The notes under the pieces are model-generated. The model ran no database searches, was not told where the DNA came from, and saw nothing but the letters and a program-made list of their open reading frames with translations. Made by a program: the position numbers and the translations under genes. Shown one piece after another: positions 47,673 to 59,850 of a stretch of DNA of 64,000 bases; within the stretch, counting starts at the first letter, position 1; each line of letters opens with the position of its first letter. The DNA comes from Symsagittifera roscoffensis (taxonomy: Eukaryota > Xenacoelomorpha > Acoela > Convolutidae): the NCBI RefSeq assembly GCF_963678635.1, contig NC_087063.1, positions 20,156,701 through 20,220,700 of the forward strand, read 5' to 3'.

Positions 47673-48077
47673 ATGTCCCAACTATCCCGTCAGGGGCCAA
47701 CAGCACTGGACTACAGCCGAGAAAAAATCACCATAAAAAGACCGACAAAAAGCCAACACAGAGTCATCTTGAGTCAGCGAGGCTACTACAACAATAAACT
47801 GACAGTTGAGGTAAATAATTGGATCCTTAAGGTAAGTTAAAAAACTTCAATCATGATATCATTTTCCCATTAACAACGTTTAGCTTAAAACTGAACTGGT
47901 TTGCACTTCAAAATTTAGGTATCAGAGCAAACTCTAAACTTTCGGCTTGGTGACACTTCACCGCAAGCTACTATTCGTCGCATTTTTAAAAAGCGACTAC
48001 TGAGACACGGGACAATTTATAGAAAGCGACACTTAGTAGAGGTGAAAACTTTGATCAGATCAAAAGATACTAAATGA
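47673..48077 (+). CDS. Two-exon open frame, 105 aa, unknown basic protein
   Basis: Exon 1 47673-47831 starts with ATG (MSQLSRQGPTALDYSREKIT) and ends CTTAAG before GTAAGTTA. Exon 2 47919-48077 follows the acceptor aaatttag, reads VSEQTLNFRLGDTSPQATIR and ends in TGA. Both exons are phase 0 at the join; the intron is 87 nt. The protein is basic, with a KR-rich C-terminus (RRIFKKRLLRHG). No family recognised. It occupies almost exactly the 485-bp segment present in only one of the two MULE-bearing duplicates, so it may be a captured gene fragment or a gene relic. Confidence 0.5.
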
Positions 48078-48179
48078 AGGGGTTAAGTTAAACAAAAAAA
48101 CTAAAAATCAAAATTGCACGCGAGGCCCTCAAGCTGTTTGAGAAAAATATTATTGCTAAAACGCTTTAGGTTTTCAACT

Positions 48180-49095
48180 AAGCTGGCATGACTTTTTCGT
48201 ATTTTGTCACCTTGGGGCCACTTTCTCCGCATTTTTCCAACCAATTTGTTCTACGACAAACTTTGTTCTTTTCAAAAGAGCTGGATAATTTACCAATGGT
48301 AGGGTGGGCATATCCCAACCTCATCTGAAAAACATTGTGCCGTCCTTCGACCAAATCGTTGGTTTTCTGTCTTCCATTTTTAGCACTTTCGAACTGTTTC
48401 CGAGTAAAATAGGGAATTGCCAAACCCCCTGCGACCACGGAGGATGGTTCCAACCTAATTTGATTCAAAATAATCGACATAATCGTAATCAAATAAAAGT
48501 AACTCGTCAATTTTGTCGGAAATTTTACAGCATACAGCAACCACGCCGAATTCAATGTCGAGCTCAGGTATTATTTCGAGAGCGACGAATGACTTTATAA
48601 ACATGCATCTTCTCGATTAACTGGTGCTAATCCGATATCCTAAGCTTTGCGCCAATGGACTTGCGCAAAAGAAAAAGGATCTTTTTATAGTATCTCAATT
48701 GAATAGCTTCTGAAACGCGTGAACTGAAGTCTTCTCAAAATCTACAAAAATCTGTGGGGGCTCAAGTCCTGAATTGAAACCTTTCAAATTTCTGAAGTCC
48801 CGGAAGAACTGTTTTAAAGAGAAGAACTTTGTTTGAAGTGACAATAAGACTAATGAATAAGTTTGATCGTTTGCAATTGAACTATAAAAAAAATTAATAA
48901 AATATCGGGGGACGTGCTTTAAAAGTTCCATCTGCATGCTAGACTGTGTTGCTTTCATTTGCGATGGTAGCAACAGAAGTTGTACACGGTATCTTCAAGC
49001 ATCACCAACTGGATTTAACAGTTATATTCTTATGGCGGTTTAGATTCAAAGTTTCTCCACCAAAGAAAAGTTCTGTTTCCCTCGCTCGTTCATGA
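48180..49095 (-). pseudogene. MULE transposase remnant, copy 2
   Basis: Longer than copy 1. Minus strand from the right: a FLYWCH-finger-like stretch (GETLNLNRHKNITVKSSW then a stop, about 49020-49060), then PPQIFVDFEKTSVHAFQKLF, then FTRKQFESAKNGRQKTNDLV, EGRHNVFQMRLGYAHPTIGK. FLYWCH finger, DDE domain and a KTNDxVEGxHxxF segment are the order seen in animal MULE proteins. Stops and frameshifts make it non-functional. Confidence 0.75.
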
Positions 49096-51139
49096 TGGAA
49101 AGTAATGGCATATTAATATCAGTGAGTTTAATGTTTAGCATAATAAAATTGAAACGAAAGAATCAACAAAAAGGTCTTTTCGATGCAACTAACGTTCAAT
49201 TACTCTTCTCTTTACTGTTAATTGATTTCTATTTGGTATTTAATGCAAAACTGGGAAACTTTTGATCGCTCTCTGGATTTTAATCCCCCGAAATCAACAG
49301 CAAAACCATTAGCTTAATTCGCATCATTTATTTATCCCCTCAATTAGCAATTAATCGTGCTGCTAATTGTCGCTTGCTACGAGCTGACACTTGGTCCGAA
49401 AACATTGCCGCGAATTTTAGCTTCGGCACAAAAGTATCTTCAGATAAAAATCAACGAAATTTTCAAATCAAAATCAGCATGATTTAAAAGATCAGTTTAA
49501 TGTGGTATAACGTCTAAGTTACGTCATTTTGATGATTGTGTATTCACACAATGTAGCCGGATATAAATCCTCAATTCATATGGCAAGCAAACTGCAGTTC
49601 AGCTGGTCTCCTTGCTTACCCTTTCGAAATGCGCCTAATTAATATTTACTGTAAAAAAAAGTTCGTGACACTTTATGATAAACAAACTCTTCTTCTTGAT
49701 TCGTTCCAGAAATTAACCACAGAAGCAAAGCAGCGCTTCGACACTTTTTCGATATGAAAACAAAAAATACAATTACTTGCATATGAACCACAAATCCAAA
49801 AATTAAAAACAATGCCAAAACAAGAAAATTAGCCGAGAGCAAATACAATGAGTTTTAAACTAGCATCAAAACAAAGTTTACAAATCAGTAACAAAGCTGA
49901 TAAAAATTTCAGATAAAACTCTGTTGCTCCTCAAACGACTCAAAAAGAGACCTTTAACAGATATATTAAAAACCGAAACGTTTTAGACAGAATAAAGAGA
50001 AAAAGAGGGGAAAAAACCAAAAGAAGGCTAATATTGTAGAGCTATAAAAGTTTTAAGAATTTTTCGACCCACCCGTACTGAAAGACATGTTTTGCTTTCA
50101 AAACTACACATAAGTTGAATAAAACGATATCATAAGTCAAAACCATTTAAAAACAAAAAAAAACTATTAAAATTCAAGACTTCGTGAACTTAAAAATTAC
50201 AGCAATTTCAATTATACTAAAAATGGTTTAAGCTAAACAGCTGTAAACAAACCCATGCTTTAGAAAGTACGCCGATACAAAACCTAAACAGACAAGGAAA
50301 ATAGCATTTAACAAACCCATACTTCAGAAAGTACGACGGTATAAACCATACCCCGTATCAGATAGTAAAAATAGCATTTAAAAAAACGAAAAAACAAAAC
50401 AGTGAAAATAAGAAGGGAAACCACGAACCCGACAAAAGCAGTTTCAAAAAAATTAGTTAAAAAATTAATTATTGCCTGAAACGGACTCCACCTAATTACT
50501 TTCTAAGCGATAGTAGTTTTATTTCAATTTCCGTGAACATGAGCATGCCAGCTACGGGAGGGTGAAATGAGAGGGAGAAATTTAGAAAAATAAATGAAAA
50601 CTTATGGCACCACCAAAAATTGTTTCTCAGCCTCAAGGTTGAAACCGCCACTTAAAAGAGGTCTTTATCACAACCTCAACTGCTTGCATAAAAAAATATC
50701 AAAACAAGGAAGCCAGTTACTGTGCAAGTAGCACAGAATGTTGCGACCGTAGTCCCAAAAATTTTGTAGAAAGATTAAAAAAGCAAAAAATTCATAGACA
50801 GAGTTTGTTCAAATTTTTTTTGCAGTTTTTAGAATTTTTGCAGTTATTGATACCAAAGAGGCCTTAATATACTCAAAACTAACACAATTGAAACTCAGTT
50901 AATACGGTTTAAATTAAGCTATTGTAAGCTTTTAAGCAATTAAACAACTATTGTAAGCCTGCCCGCTCGCTCGAACTAAGACGAAAAACCAAAAATTTCA
51001 AACGAGTTTTTCTCAATTTTTTTTAAAATATGATAGATCACTCAATTTTTTTCGATGATTATTTGGGCTAACTAATTTTGCTTGGAAAACAAAAATAAAT
51101 GAAAATCTAAAACACACCCGAATACAAAATTCTTCACAA

Positions 51140-51913
51140 TTAATAATACACACACACAAATTAAAACAGAAGTCAAAAAAACTTTAGATGTTGAAAAAAT
51201 TAAAATAACTAAAATTTAAGCTTTCACATGTCTCGATAGAATTTCATTTTCGGCTAACATGCCAGACATTTCGAAAACAAACTAGCAACGGAACAAAACT
51301 AGCGAAGAAGATTTAAGCCGACGTTCTTTGACCAGACACAAGGTGAGCCGAACCAAATCTTTACAAAAAAACTTTAGACTTATAAGTCCCTCATGAAACT
51401 ACAATGACAAACACTTGTACCTCCAACTACAATAAAAGTTGCTTACAGCACAAGACAAACCCGTGATGAGGCAACTAAGCCGTTAAAACTTGAGTAGACA
51501 AGCAAAAGTCCGACAATACGATTACTATCCGAGATTTTTTTTCTATTGCTAACATATGAAAAAAAAAGTATCGACCGGGACTCGAATCCTAGACCTAAGG
51601 GTGCAAAGGCAACGGCATTACCTGTCGGCCAAATGCTAAGGAACCTGGAGCTTGGTAAGATTCAATAAAAAAAAGTAAAATTTTGTACAAAAAATTTGCT
51701 TACGCGAGAAAAGTCGTGTTCCAAATTACAAGTGTCTTCTAATTAGGAACACGATTTTTTCGCGTAAGCAAATTTTTGTACGAAATTGTTTTTCAAATAT
51801 CTGGCATGTTAACCAAATATGAAATTCTATCGAGACATGTGAAAATTCAAATTTTAGTTAACTAGGTTTTTTCAACATCTAAAGTTTTTTGATTTTTTTG
51901 TGTGTATTAATAT
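51140..51913. mobile_element. Inverted-repeat (foldback-type) element
   Basis: The left arm (about 51140-51268) and right arm (about 51798-51913) are imperfect reverse complements sharing ctaacatgccaga, cacatgtctcgatagaattt and taatacacacacaaa-type sequence. Inside, 51682-51728 and 51740-51786 form a second hairpin containing tttgcttacgcgagaaaa. No coding capacity. Target duplication not resolved. Confidence 0.65.
51568..51640 (-). repeat. tRNA-like head
   Basis: Minus strand: A-box-like TTGGCCGACAGGTAATGCCG, then B-box GGATTCGAGTCCCGG. The acceptor stem is not convincing, so a repeat head is more likely than a tRNA gene. Confidence 0.45.
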
Positions 51914-53494
51914 ACTCACTTCCGCTCTCGCAGGTGTAATAATTGGGCAATGAATCCATCTGGTAATTTTGAAGGCCAATTTTTCACATGGAATGGTTTT
52001 CAATATTCACACAATATTGCTTTTATTGAAATTGATACCAACTGAAAAACCAAGTTTTTGGTTCTGTTTTTGCTTTTTTTAGTTTGTTCTAAATTTTTTC
52101 TAAAAGTACAGAACCAAAAATTGGTTCTCGCAAATATAAGATCTGGATTAATGAGTAAATTTTTTATTCGGCTTGGAAATCTGAACAATGAATCCTTCGT
52201 GTTCTTTTACACTTTTGCTGTTCGATAGTGGTGCTTGCCTTCCTTTCAACAACGGAAATGAATTGAACATAAAAAGAAATCAAAAGCCAGGCCAAGAAAA
52301 ATTAATTGGAGCTTGAATAAACGACTTTTCCTGAAAAAAAAATCACGACCTATGTAAGAGTCTTCACTGCAATTATCTAATCTTGAAAACATTCCACGAT
52401 GAGACATTCTTGCATCCAATTTTAAGAAACTTGATTTCGGAAGCGTCAAATAAGCTACGTCAATTGCACAACTCTTTAACTTTGTTCAACGCGCCATTAT
52501 CATAAAAGAACAAATCAATAAAAATTTATTTTACTGAGTGATCTCGATATGCGGTTAAAATACAGCGCAAAGTGCACATAATTGCTAAACTAGGCCAAAA
52601 ATAATAACCAGCAAGAGAAACTAAAATTATCTTGAAGCGACTTTCCAATTTCTGAACACTGAGCAGCAGAGAGCGGAAAAAAGTAAGTTGGGTCGCAACT
52701 TTTGTTTTTTATTTGTTCTTCTGGTGGCAAAACAAAAAAGACATATAGAAAGCTTCAGCTTCAATCTAAAAAACGCACGAACAAACAATTTCTACACGTT
52801 TTGATCGTAATAATCTGACAGACATCCATTTTTGCTTCAAAGAACCGAAAAATCTTTCGGCTTCATGTGAAGTTACCAGCACATGAAGGCTATTGGCAGA
52901 GTTTTTCCTAACAAACTATAGTTTGGGGTTATTCTACTGTTTGTGAGGCAACATTTTTGCTCTTTTTGGGGCAAATTAAGACTAAATTATAATTTGAGAT
53001 TACTTTTTCTTAGTAAATTATAAGCGAACATTTTTTTTGAAAAGGTTAACAATTTTTTTACGTTCCCTGCTGAGCAGAACTGAAAGAAAGAAAAGCCATA
53101 CTAGTAGACTACTGCTAACTTCAGTCTGAACTGCAAATAATAAACTTTCTGAAAACAATATAAAATATTTTACAGTGAAAAATACATTTACAAACTGACA
53201 CTGTACACTAATTGGACCAAGTTCCGAATATTAACTGCATTTCATCAAAAATTTCATTTTTAAAAACAAACTGGCTTTCAGTTTTTTTGTCAAAAATCTC
53301 CGATGAACAAACAGATCTCTAGATACACAAAGATCAATACAAAAACCAAAATAAAACATCGAAATTTCATCGTTCTACAGCGAATTCAAGAGACTCGCAT
53401 CGTGTTCAACTACTCAAAAAGTGTTTTTTTTTTACTTTAAGCTCCTTGCAGTCTTCGAAGTCATCTGAAAATCTGTTCACCGGCTGTAAAATCT

Positions 53495-53736
53495 TCATAC
53501 AAGAATCCTTTGATTGAGCCAGACTGCAGCAACGACTAACACACACAAAAAAGACTTCGTGTTGTTCACAAACGAAGAACGGGAATCGGAACCCATGCTG
53601 TCTTCACGGAACAACTGCAGTCCTCGGCTGAATTGGGCATATGCATGTGAGTAGGTGCTGTTACCAGACAGCTTGGCGAATTTGGAAGGATCTTCTAAGG
53701 TGCCGTAGAGCTTCAGCTCAATTTTGGATAAGGTTG
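53495..53736 (-). CDS. furin: Furin-like exon 8 (last): end of P domain and C-terminal tail
   Basis: The acceptor tgttttag precedes 53736. Two nucleotides complete the codon left by the previous exon, giving [20 protein letters not shown], where [10 protein letters not shown] is the last strand of the P domain. A Ser/Asn-rich stretch with an N-x-T site and a hydrophobic segment ([14 protein letters not shown]) follow, six tail residues, then TGA at 53495-53497. The tail may anchor the protein in the membrane. It has none of the cytosolic sorting motifs known from vertebrate furin. Confidence 0.88.
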
Positions 53737-56700
53737 CTAAAACAACATTTAAACTCTGTTTTTCAATCAAACTTTTTCGCGATGAAACATTTGATACATA
53801 TCCGACTGAAAAGAATTCGGAAAAATGAAATCGGATAGTTATTATATTAACTACGAAAATAATAAGTTCATAAAACAACAAATCAATCGATTTCGACCTT
53901 GTCTGACCTCGGTTTTTGACTGCGAACATTCGTATTTGCTGTCAATTATTGCTGCTAATTTTACATACGAATATGCTCCTTACTACTGATGCTAACGTTG
54001 TTATTTGACGATTTTCACGTTAAATTGGACCGAAATTCAATTATTCATTAGCAGTTTTATTCGTCAAATTGTACCCTCTCTACACCTTAGACGCGAACGT
54101 GGCAGGAAAGAATATGATACGCCAATAGTTAGACACTAAACACAACCAGCCCTACTTGACGACAAACAGACATTATACGAAAGCCAGCTGAGCCTAAATG
54201 GCTTTTCACAGCTTGATGACAACAAAAATTGATGCAGCTTAACGCTCAAGGTTCAGCAGATCACTGTCACCCTAGTCCCCCAAAAGGCTTACTTTCGAAA
54301 ATGATCTCACATGCCGGACTCAGTCAACGGAACCTACAAACAGCTCACTCGACAAATCACTCGCACGAAAGAGACTATTTCAACGAATTTTACTCCGAAG
54401 GAACGACAGAAATCAACGTGTGTGAGAAAACGGAATGTTTTTAAAGCAAGGCTTCCACAGTTAAGCCCAAATAGCTCTTACCAAAACGAAAGCCCGATGG
54501 CTAATTATGGGCAAACAAACTGTGACAACGGATCAAACAAACAATTTTGAAGAATAGAGCAACCGCAAGAAAAAACGAGCAACCTGTCCAGGTATCGCAA
54601 AAGGAGGCCTTGCACCAGGGTTTCGAGAACGACATTCCGACAGCAGACACGCTATACCTTGGTGGCCAAGTTCTGAGCTATTGACTTGGTGGTTGCAGAA
54701 GGAGAGAAGACAAGGACTTGAACAACCCGTTTTTCGGAAGTCCGCATTAACAATTTTCGAGCTGAGTTAAGGCTGTAGTCAGATAAGCACACTCGAACAA
54801 TCAGTAAGATTTTTCAGAGACAAAAAAGTATGAAGAGTAGTTTCATCAAGGTCAATCTAGCCTCAGGACTCTTTCCAATCAAATGTACAGGCATTAAAAT
54901 TTTAAAGGTTGATCAACCAGTGTAAAGCGGCCTTAGAAAACGCTTTAAGGAAGAACGATGAAATGTTTAGCCTCAGATCACACCTTTGAGCCAAAAAACG
55001 CTGTCGCTGATCTTGAATCGAGGTTGATGAATATAACTAACACCCACGACAATGTGCTGGAAGTAGCTGAGAAGTAGCTGAACCTTCGCCGTTGGATTCT
55101 GGAGATCAAAAATCTCAAACATCGAAAACTTCCTCTACCGCAAAAAGATCCAGCCGTTACAACTCCACACACTCTGGGGCTGCCTCAATGACCTCAAGTC
55201 AACGCACATGTGAACTATAAAATACAAAACTGTATCGCGATGAAATTTAAAGGCAGAACAAAGCTGACATTCGCTTTCAGCAAGAAGCAAACTAGTTAAA
55301 ACTTGAGAAAATTGTCAAAGAAAATCAAAGGAAGTAGTTAGATACTTAAATTGTCGAAACTCAGCATGCTCAAGAAGAGTTCCCAGTTTTCCTCTCAGGC
55401 TCGAATGAAAGACTGTGTGGATGTCGCAATTGAGAATCAGTCATCTCAAGCGGCGACTGTTATCAATGTTGCTCCGCATGATTTACAAAAAAAACTTGTC
55501 TTTTTGGTTAACTCTTCTACCGTACAAGTAATAAATTATCCAATAAATTTTTACTCTTTCGTTCCAACCCAACAGTTGCTCTCTGGTCAGCATCAGGTGA
55601 CCTCTGATCGCCCATTATTCTAGAATACAGCTTCCACTACAGACACCGCCGTCCCATCCACCGCCCGCTCCGACATCTTAACTCTTCAAGAGCAGCAATA
55701 TCAAGCAAGCTTTCCTCATGACTGCTCCAGTCAACATACCTGTACATAGGTCATCTCAGCCGTTCAACCGACCTTTACTCATCCTCATTTGGGTATTACA
55801 CGCCTAACATGAACAATGGAGGTTTGCTCTCTCTCATCATTTGCAAATGATACTGTTGCTAATACTCGTTCACCGCAATTAGGAACTTATGATTCATTCA
55901 CATTCACACCTATAATGCAACCATCCGATTCAAATAGTTCACACAACACAGGTGGAACTGATTACTACAATCCACCAATGCAAGGCCAACAAACACAGCC
56001 TTTGCCCTAAGCGTTTATTCCTATTGCTCATCGGCTTTTTTCAACCAGTAATACTGCTGCCGCATCTTTTTGCTCCTATCTCGTATCATTCAACATCTGA
56101 TCCGATAGCCGTAGAGGATTTAAGACACGTTCACACCGTTAGTCGAAAGGATTCAATGCCGCAATGGAAAATTGCTCAATACAACGGTGATCTGCTCCAG
56201 TGGTAAGAATGGATTGGTCAATTTAGAAATGGCCCTAAACTTACCGATGATGTTAAATTAACATACCGCAAGACATTGGTCACCGGTAAAGGAAAAAGAC
56301 TATAGCGCATTTTGCCTATAGTGGCGCAATGTACAAGGATGCTCTCATGAAACTTGAGCGAAAACTTGGTCGGCCACAACTAGTTGTCCGTGCATACCTA
56401 GATAAACTGAACAAAATATCGCGCGTTAAGATGCATTACTCCGATAGCATCATAAATTTTGTATCCATGATATCAAGTATAGTTAGTGTGTTCCAATCCT
56501 TGTCGTAAACCGCTCGCCGTTCATCCTTGTCGCAGCCGCTCGTCTTGTACATAAAAGGATAGAGCTGAAACACAACCCTCTACCCGCATGACACCATGGT
56601 GGCAAGACGTAGTTGCAACAGAGTTTTTTTTACTAAAACTTCACGCCTCCTAAATTGACTGAGAGTTCTTCAGACAACTTTCTGTCCAATGCAATAGTCT

Positions 56701-59700
56701 TTAAATGTGTGTCCTCTTACACACGTTAGAAGTGACTCAAATGAACAAAAGAGACAATTACAACCAATCATTTCTTACTGGGAGAGCATTCCGTGATCTT
56801 TCCATCAGTTGCAACAGACAATCACTTCAACAACCGCAAGCGCTATCTCCGCGCACATGCAGACGCTAACGCCAATTCGACCAAAAGACTGCGTGAATAT
56901 GCGCCATCTCTGAACAAGCGTCAGAAATGGCACACTCGCTGATCAGGAAATCACATCCGGAAATCGTATTTGGATTGTCGAGGAAAGTAGCCCGCGTGGA
57001 TATTATCCCCATGCACGCATCATAAGCCTTAACTATGGCAAAGACGCAATCAGTCCGCACTCCTCAAGTACAGGGAACCAAGCGGCTTACACAATTGCGC
57101 ATCGGTTCGAATTAACTACAGAAAATGTCCTTCGTCGCAGATTCGAGGCCATCTCGGCCAGAATAATTTTAATATTTCTAAATATTATTTACATAATAAG
57201 AATGCTCGTTCAATTTTAACATGTTATGAGTGACACTTTTTTGATTAAAAAAAAACAACCCGATTTGAAAAAACTGGATCAATAGGTAAGCTTTGTTATT
57301 CAGCTGAGAAATCTCACATAAGATACATTTTCAAAACTGGAAGTCGGTCACGCTTTCCGTGAACTTTATATTTTTGCTGTTCGATGAAATGAAATGAACT
57401 TGAAAAAAATCAGAACCGCGAAAGTCGAACCGCGAAATGAAGTGAACTTAAAAAATCAGAACCATGAAAACCGCGAAAGTTGAACCGCGAAAAAAATCAG
57501 AACCCCGAAAACCGCGAAAGTCGAACCACGAAAAACCAAAAATTAGAGTGAACAAATATTAAGACTTTTTCCTGAGAAAAAAAACAACAAAAATCCCCAA
57601 GACCTACTCTGTTAGAGTATTCACTACGTTCATGACTCTTTATAACCGTAAATCTTGATCGAAAACACCAATAATTAGTTCTCGCACCAGTGGCTATTGC
57701 GTGGTCATTTTTGAATACGAACTCCCACTCGCCAACCGCTGTCTCCTCCCAGTGATGGACAGACATGAACTGCCAGTTGTCGAAGCCAGTCTTGCCAGTG
57801 TCCTTGTTCCTTGGGAAAAGTAGCTGAGACACCGTGCCTGCCGGAGACTTCAGCTGGATGGACAGCTTCCCTCTCATCGTTGGTATTTTGAGTGTTATGA
57901 TCACGACTACGTGCTCCAAGTAGAGCACCTGTTCGTTGCAGCCAGTGCTTTGGATTCGAATTGACTGACTGGAATGAGGCTGGATTTTACTGCAAATAAA
58001 GCAAATAAACTTGTTTATGTACAATTTAGAGGAAATTTTAAAAGAGTAAATAACAAATTTCCAAATACATTTGCGGCCATCAATTTTGCCCGAAAAATCA
58101 AATCTAAATGAAATTTTGAAGGACAAAACAAAAGCCGAGTTAGGCTTCGAGCTGCGACGAATTTCAAAACTGGCGTTTACTTCTATCTATTTTTACAACC
58201 TACTATACTAACATTGGATTGGCACCGGGCATGCTGTTCACGCACTCCCTCTGAGGAGGAACAGTGCTCCATTGTTTGGCTAGTCTGACCATGGCTCCAG
58301 CATCCATCAATCCATACCCATAGCTGTGACTCACCAGTCTGCCGGCCCCGTTCCTCGTCCAGGCATCCCCTGGTCCCTTGGGTTGCATTTTGGCGAGGGG
58401 TCTGGCAGTTCTTAATACGATATGTTGCATGTCCCGCCAAGTCAGGTTGGCACTGAAGATGAAACAAATTGTACATCGGCCACACAGTTGGAGCAGAAAA
58501 AACCGACTGACTATTGCTTTTACAACTTGAAGGTTTCATCGAAAAATGAATGCTCTTAAGGCTCCATCATGTTCACGCATCCAGGCGCAGATCTAGGATT
58601 TTCTAGAGGGTGCAGTGGACTATCAAAAAAAATTTCGATATATTTTTTTAAAAATTGACCAAAAAATCAAGCGCGCGCTCCCCCTGACAAATAGTATATA
58701 CTGGCGCCGAATGCGCCTTTAGACAAATTTTAAGGTCACTCAGCCAAAAAAGGATATCTCAAAATAGCACGAAGGGGGACCTTTTGGGTCAGCAGGCGGT
58801 CGAATTCCTGAGAGGGGGGGGGGGGGAAGGGGGCGTCTGCCTCTTCCTCTAAATCTGCTACTGCATGAAACTATTTTTGCAGGCAATTTCTTTAATAGTC
58901 CATAAAATTGATTAAGAAGGCTCAGGTAAAATGCGCCTGAAAGAACTTACTGAATGAGTTTTCCCTACAAAAAAGAAAACACAAAACCTGAATATGAGAA
59001 AACTAGCACTTGAAAAATCCAAATGATTGGCCTTGCTTCTATCCGATCCAAGAGTAGATTTTTGCATCATAAAAAGACAATAGAAACCTAAGTCCAGAAA
59101 AAGTCATTTTGAACGTACTTGGCTTCTAAAGCGAGAGCACAAATCCCAGCCGCCAGGGGGGCGCTTGCCGATGTTCCCGTGTGTTTATCTGTGCACTTAT
59201 TCTTTAAGTCTGTTGTCACTATGCTCCTATCTCCCACACTGCCACTGCTGTAAGTGCTGGCTAATGTCGACGAACACCTGCATGAGGACAAACAAGAAAT
59301 TAAAACAATAAATTAAAATTTGGGTCTAAAATTAGGGCTTCACCAAACGGACCCCGTGATGTAATAAGGAGAATATTCCAGCAAAACAAAAAACGATAAA
59401 TCAATTTTTCTTGTAATTTCACCAGTTTCATACCCAATCAGCTTTTTTACGATTTCGTTTTTCAGTTCAATTAAGTTTTAGTAGGTCATGATTTTCCAGC
59501 TGCGGAATCATGGGGCGCGGTTGATTTAAACTCAGGCAAGATGTTGGTACGGTTGATTTTTCAGGTGATTAGAAAGGCCGTCACATTGTTTTGATATCCA
59601 CCTTTCGAGAAAATTCTAAATCCGACAATTCACTTGCACTTGCATCCACTTGCACAATTCATTTTGCACTTGCATCCAAGAAAAGCATTCCAAAAAATCC

Positions 59701-59817
59701 ATCAAAAACTCATTAGTTGAGCAGACAGCAGAGTTTTCCAGACTTCGTTTGAAATTTTTGTAATGCTGGACAATTCTAGATTTGCGACTCGCTTTAATAA
59801 ACAGTTTTTTTTCTCTC

Positions 59818-59850
<33 letters not shown>

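Larger units (their letters stand above)
45478..48990. repeat. Tandem duplication carrying a SINE and a MULE remnant
   Basis: 45478-46990 and 46995-48990 are diverged direct copies with the same order: SINE, a block with tcaacttggaacttcggg, a block ending near cgacattttc, then the MULE transposase remnant on the minus strand. The second copy carries about 485 bp (47618-48100) absent from the first. Confidence 0.8.
49096..53494. other. Intergenic, repeat-rich
   Basis: No gene recognised. It holds the inverted-repeat element at 51140-51913, a tRNA-like head at 51568-51640, a cagttactgtgcaagtagcac block at 50713 shared with 20272 and 20785, and a copy of the gctgttcgatagtgg repeat at 52140-52260. 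Confidence 0.5.
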
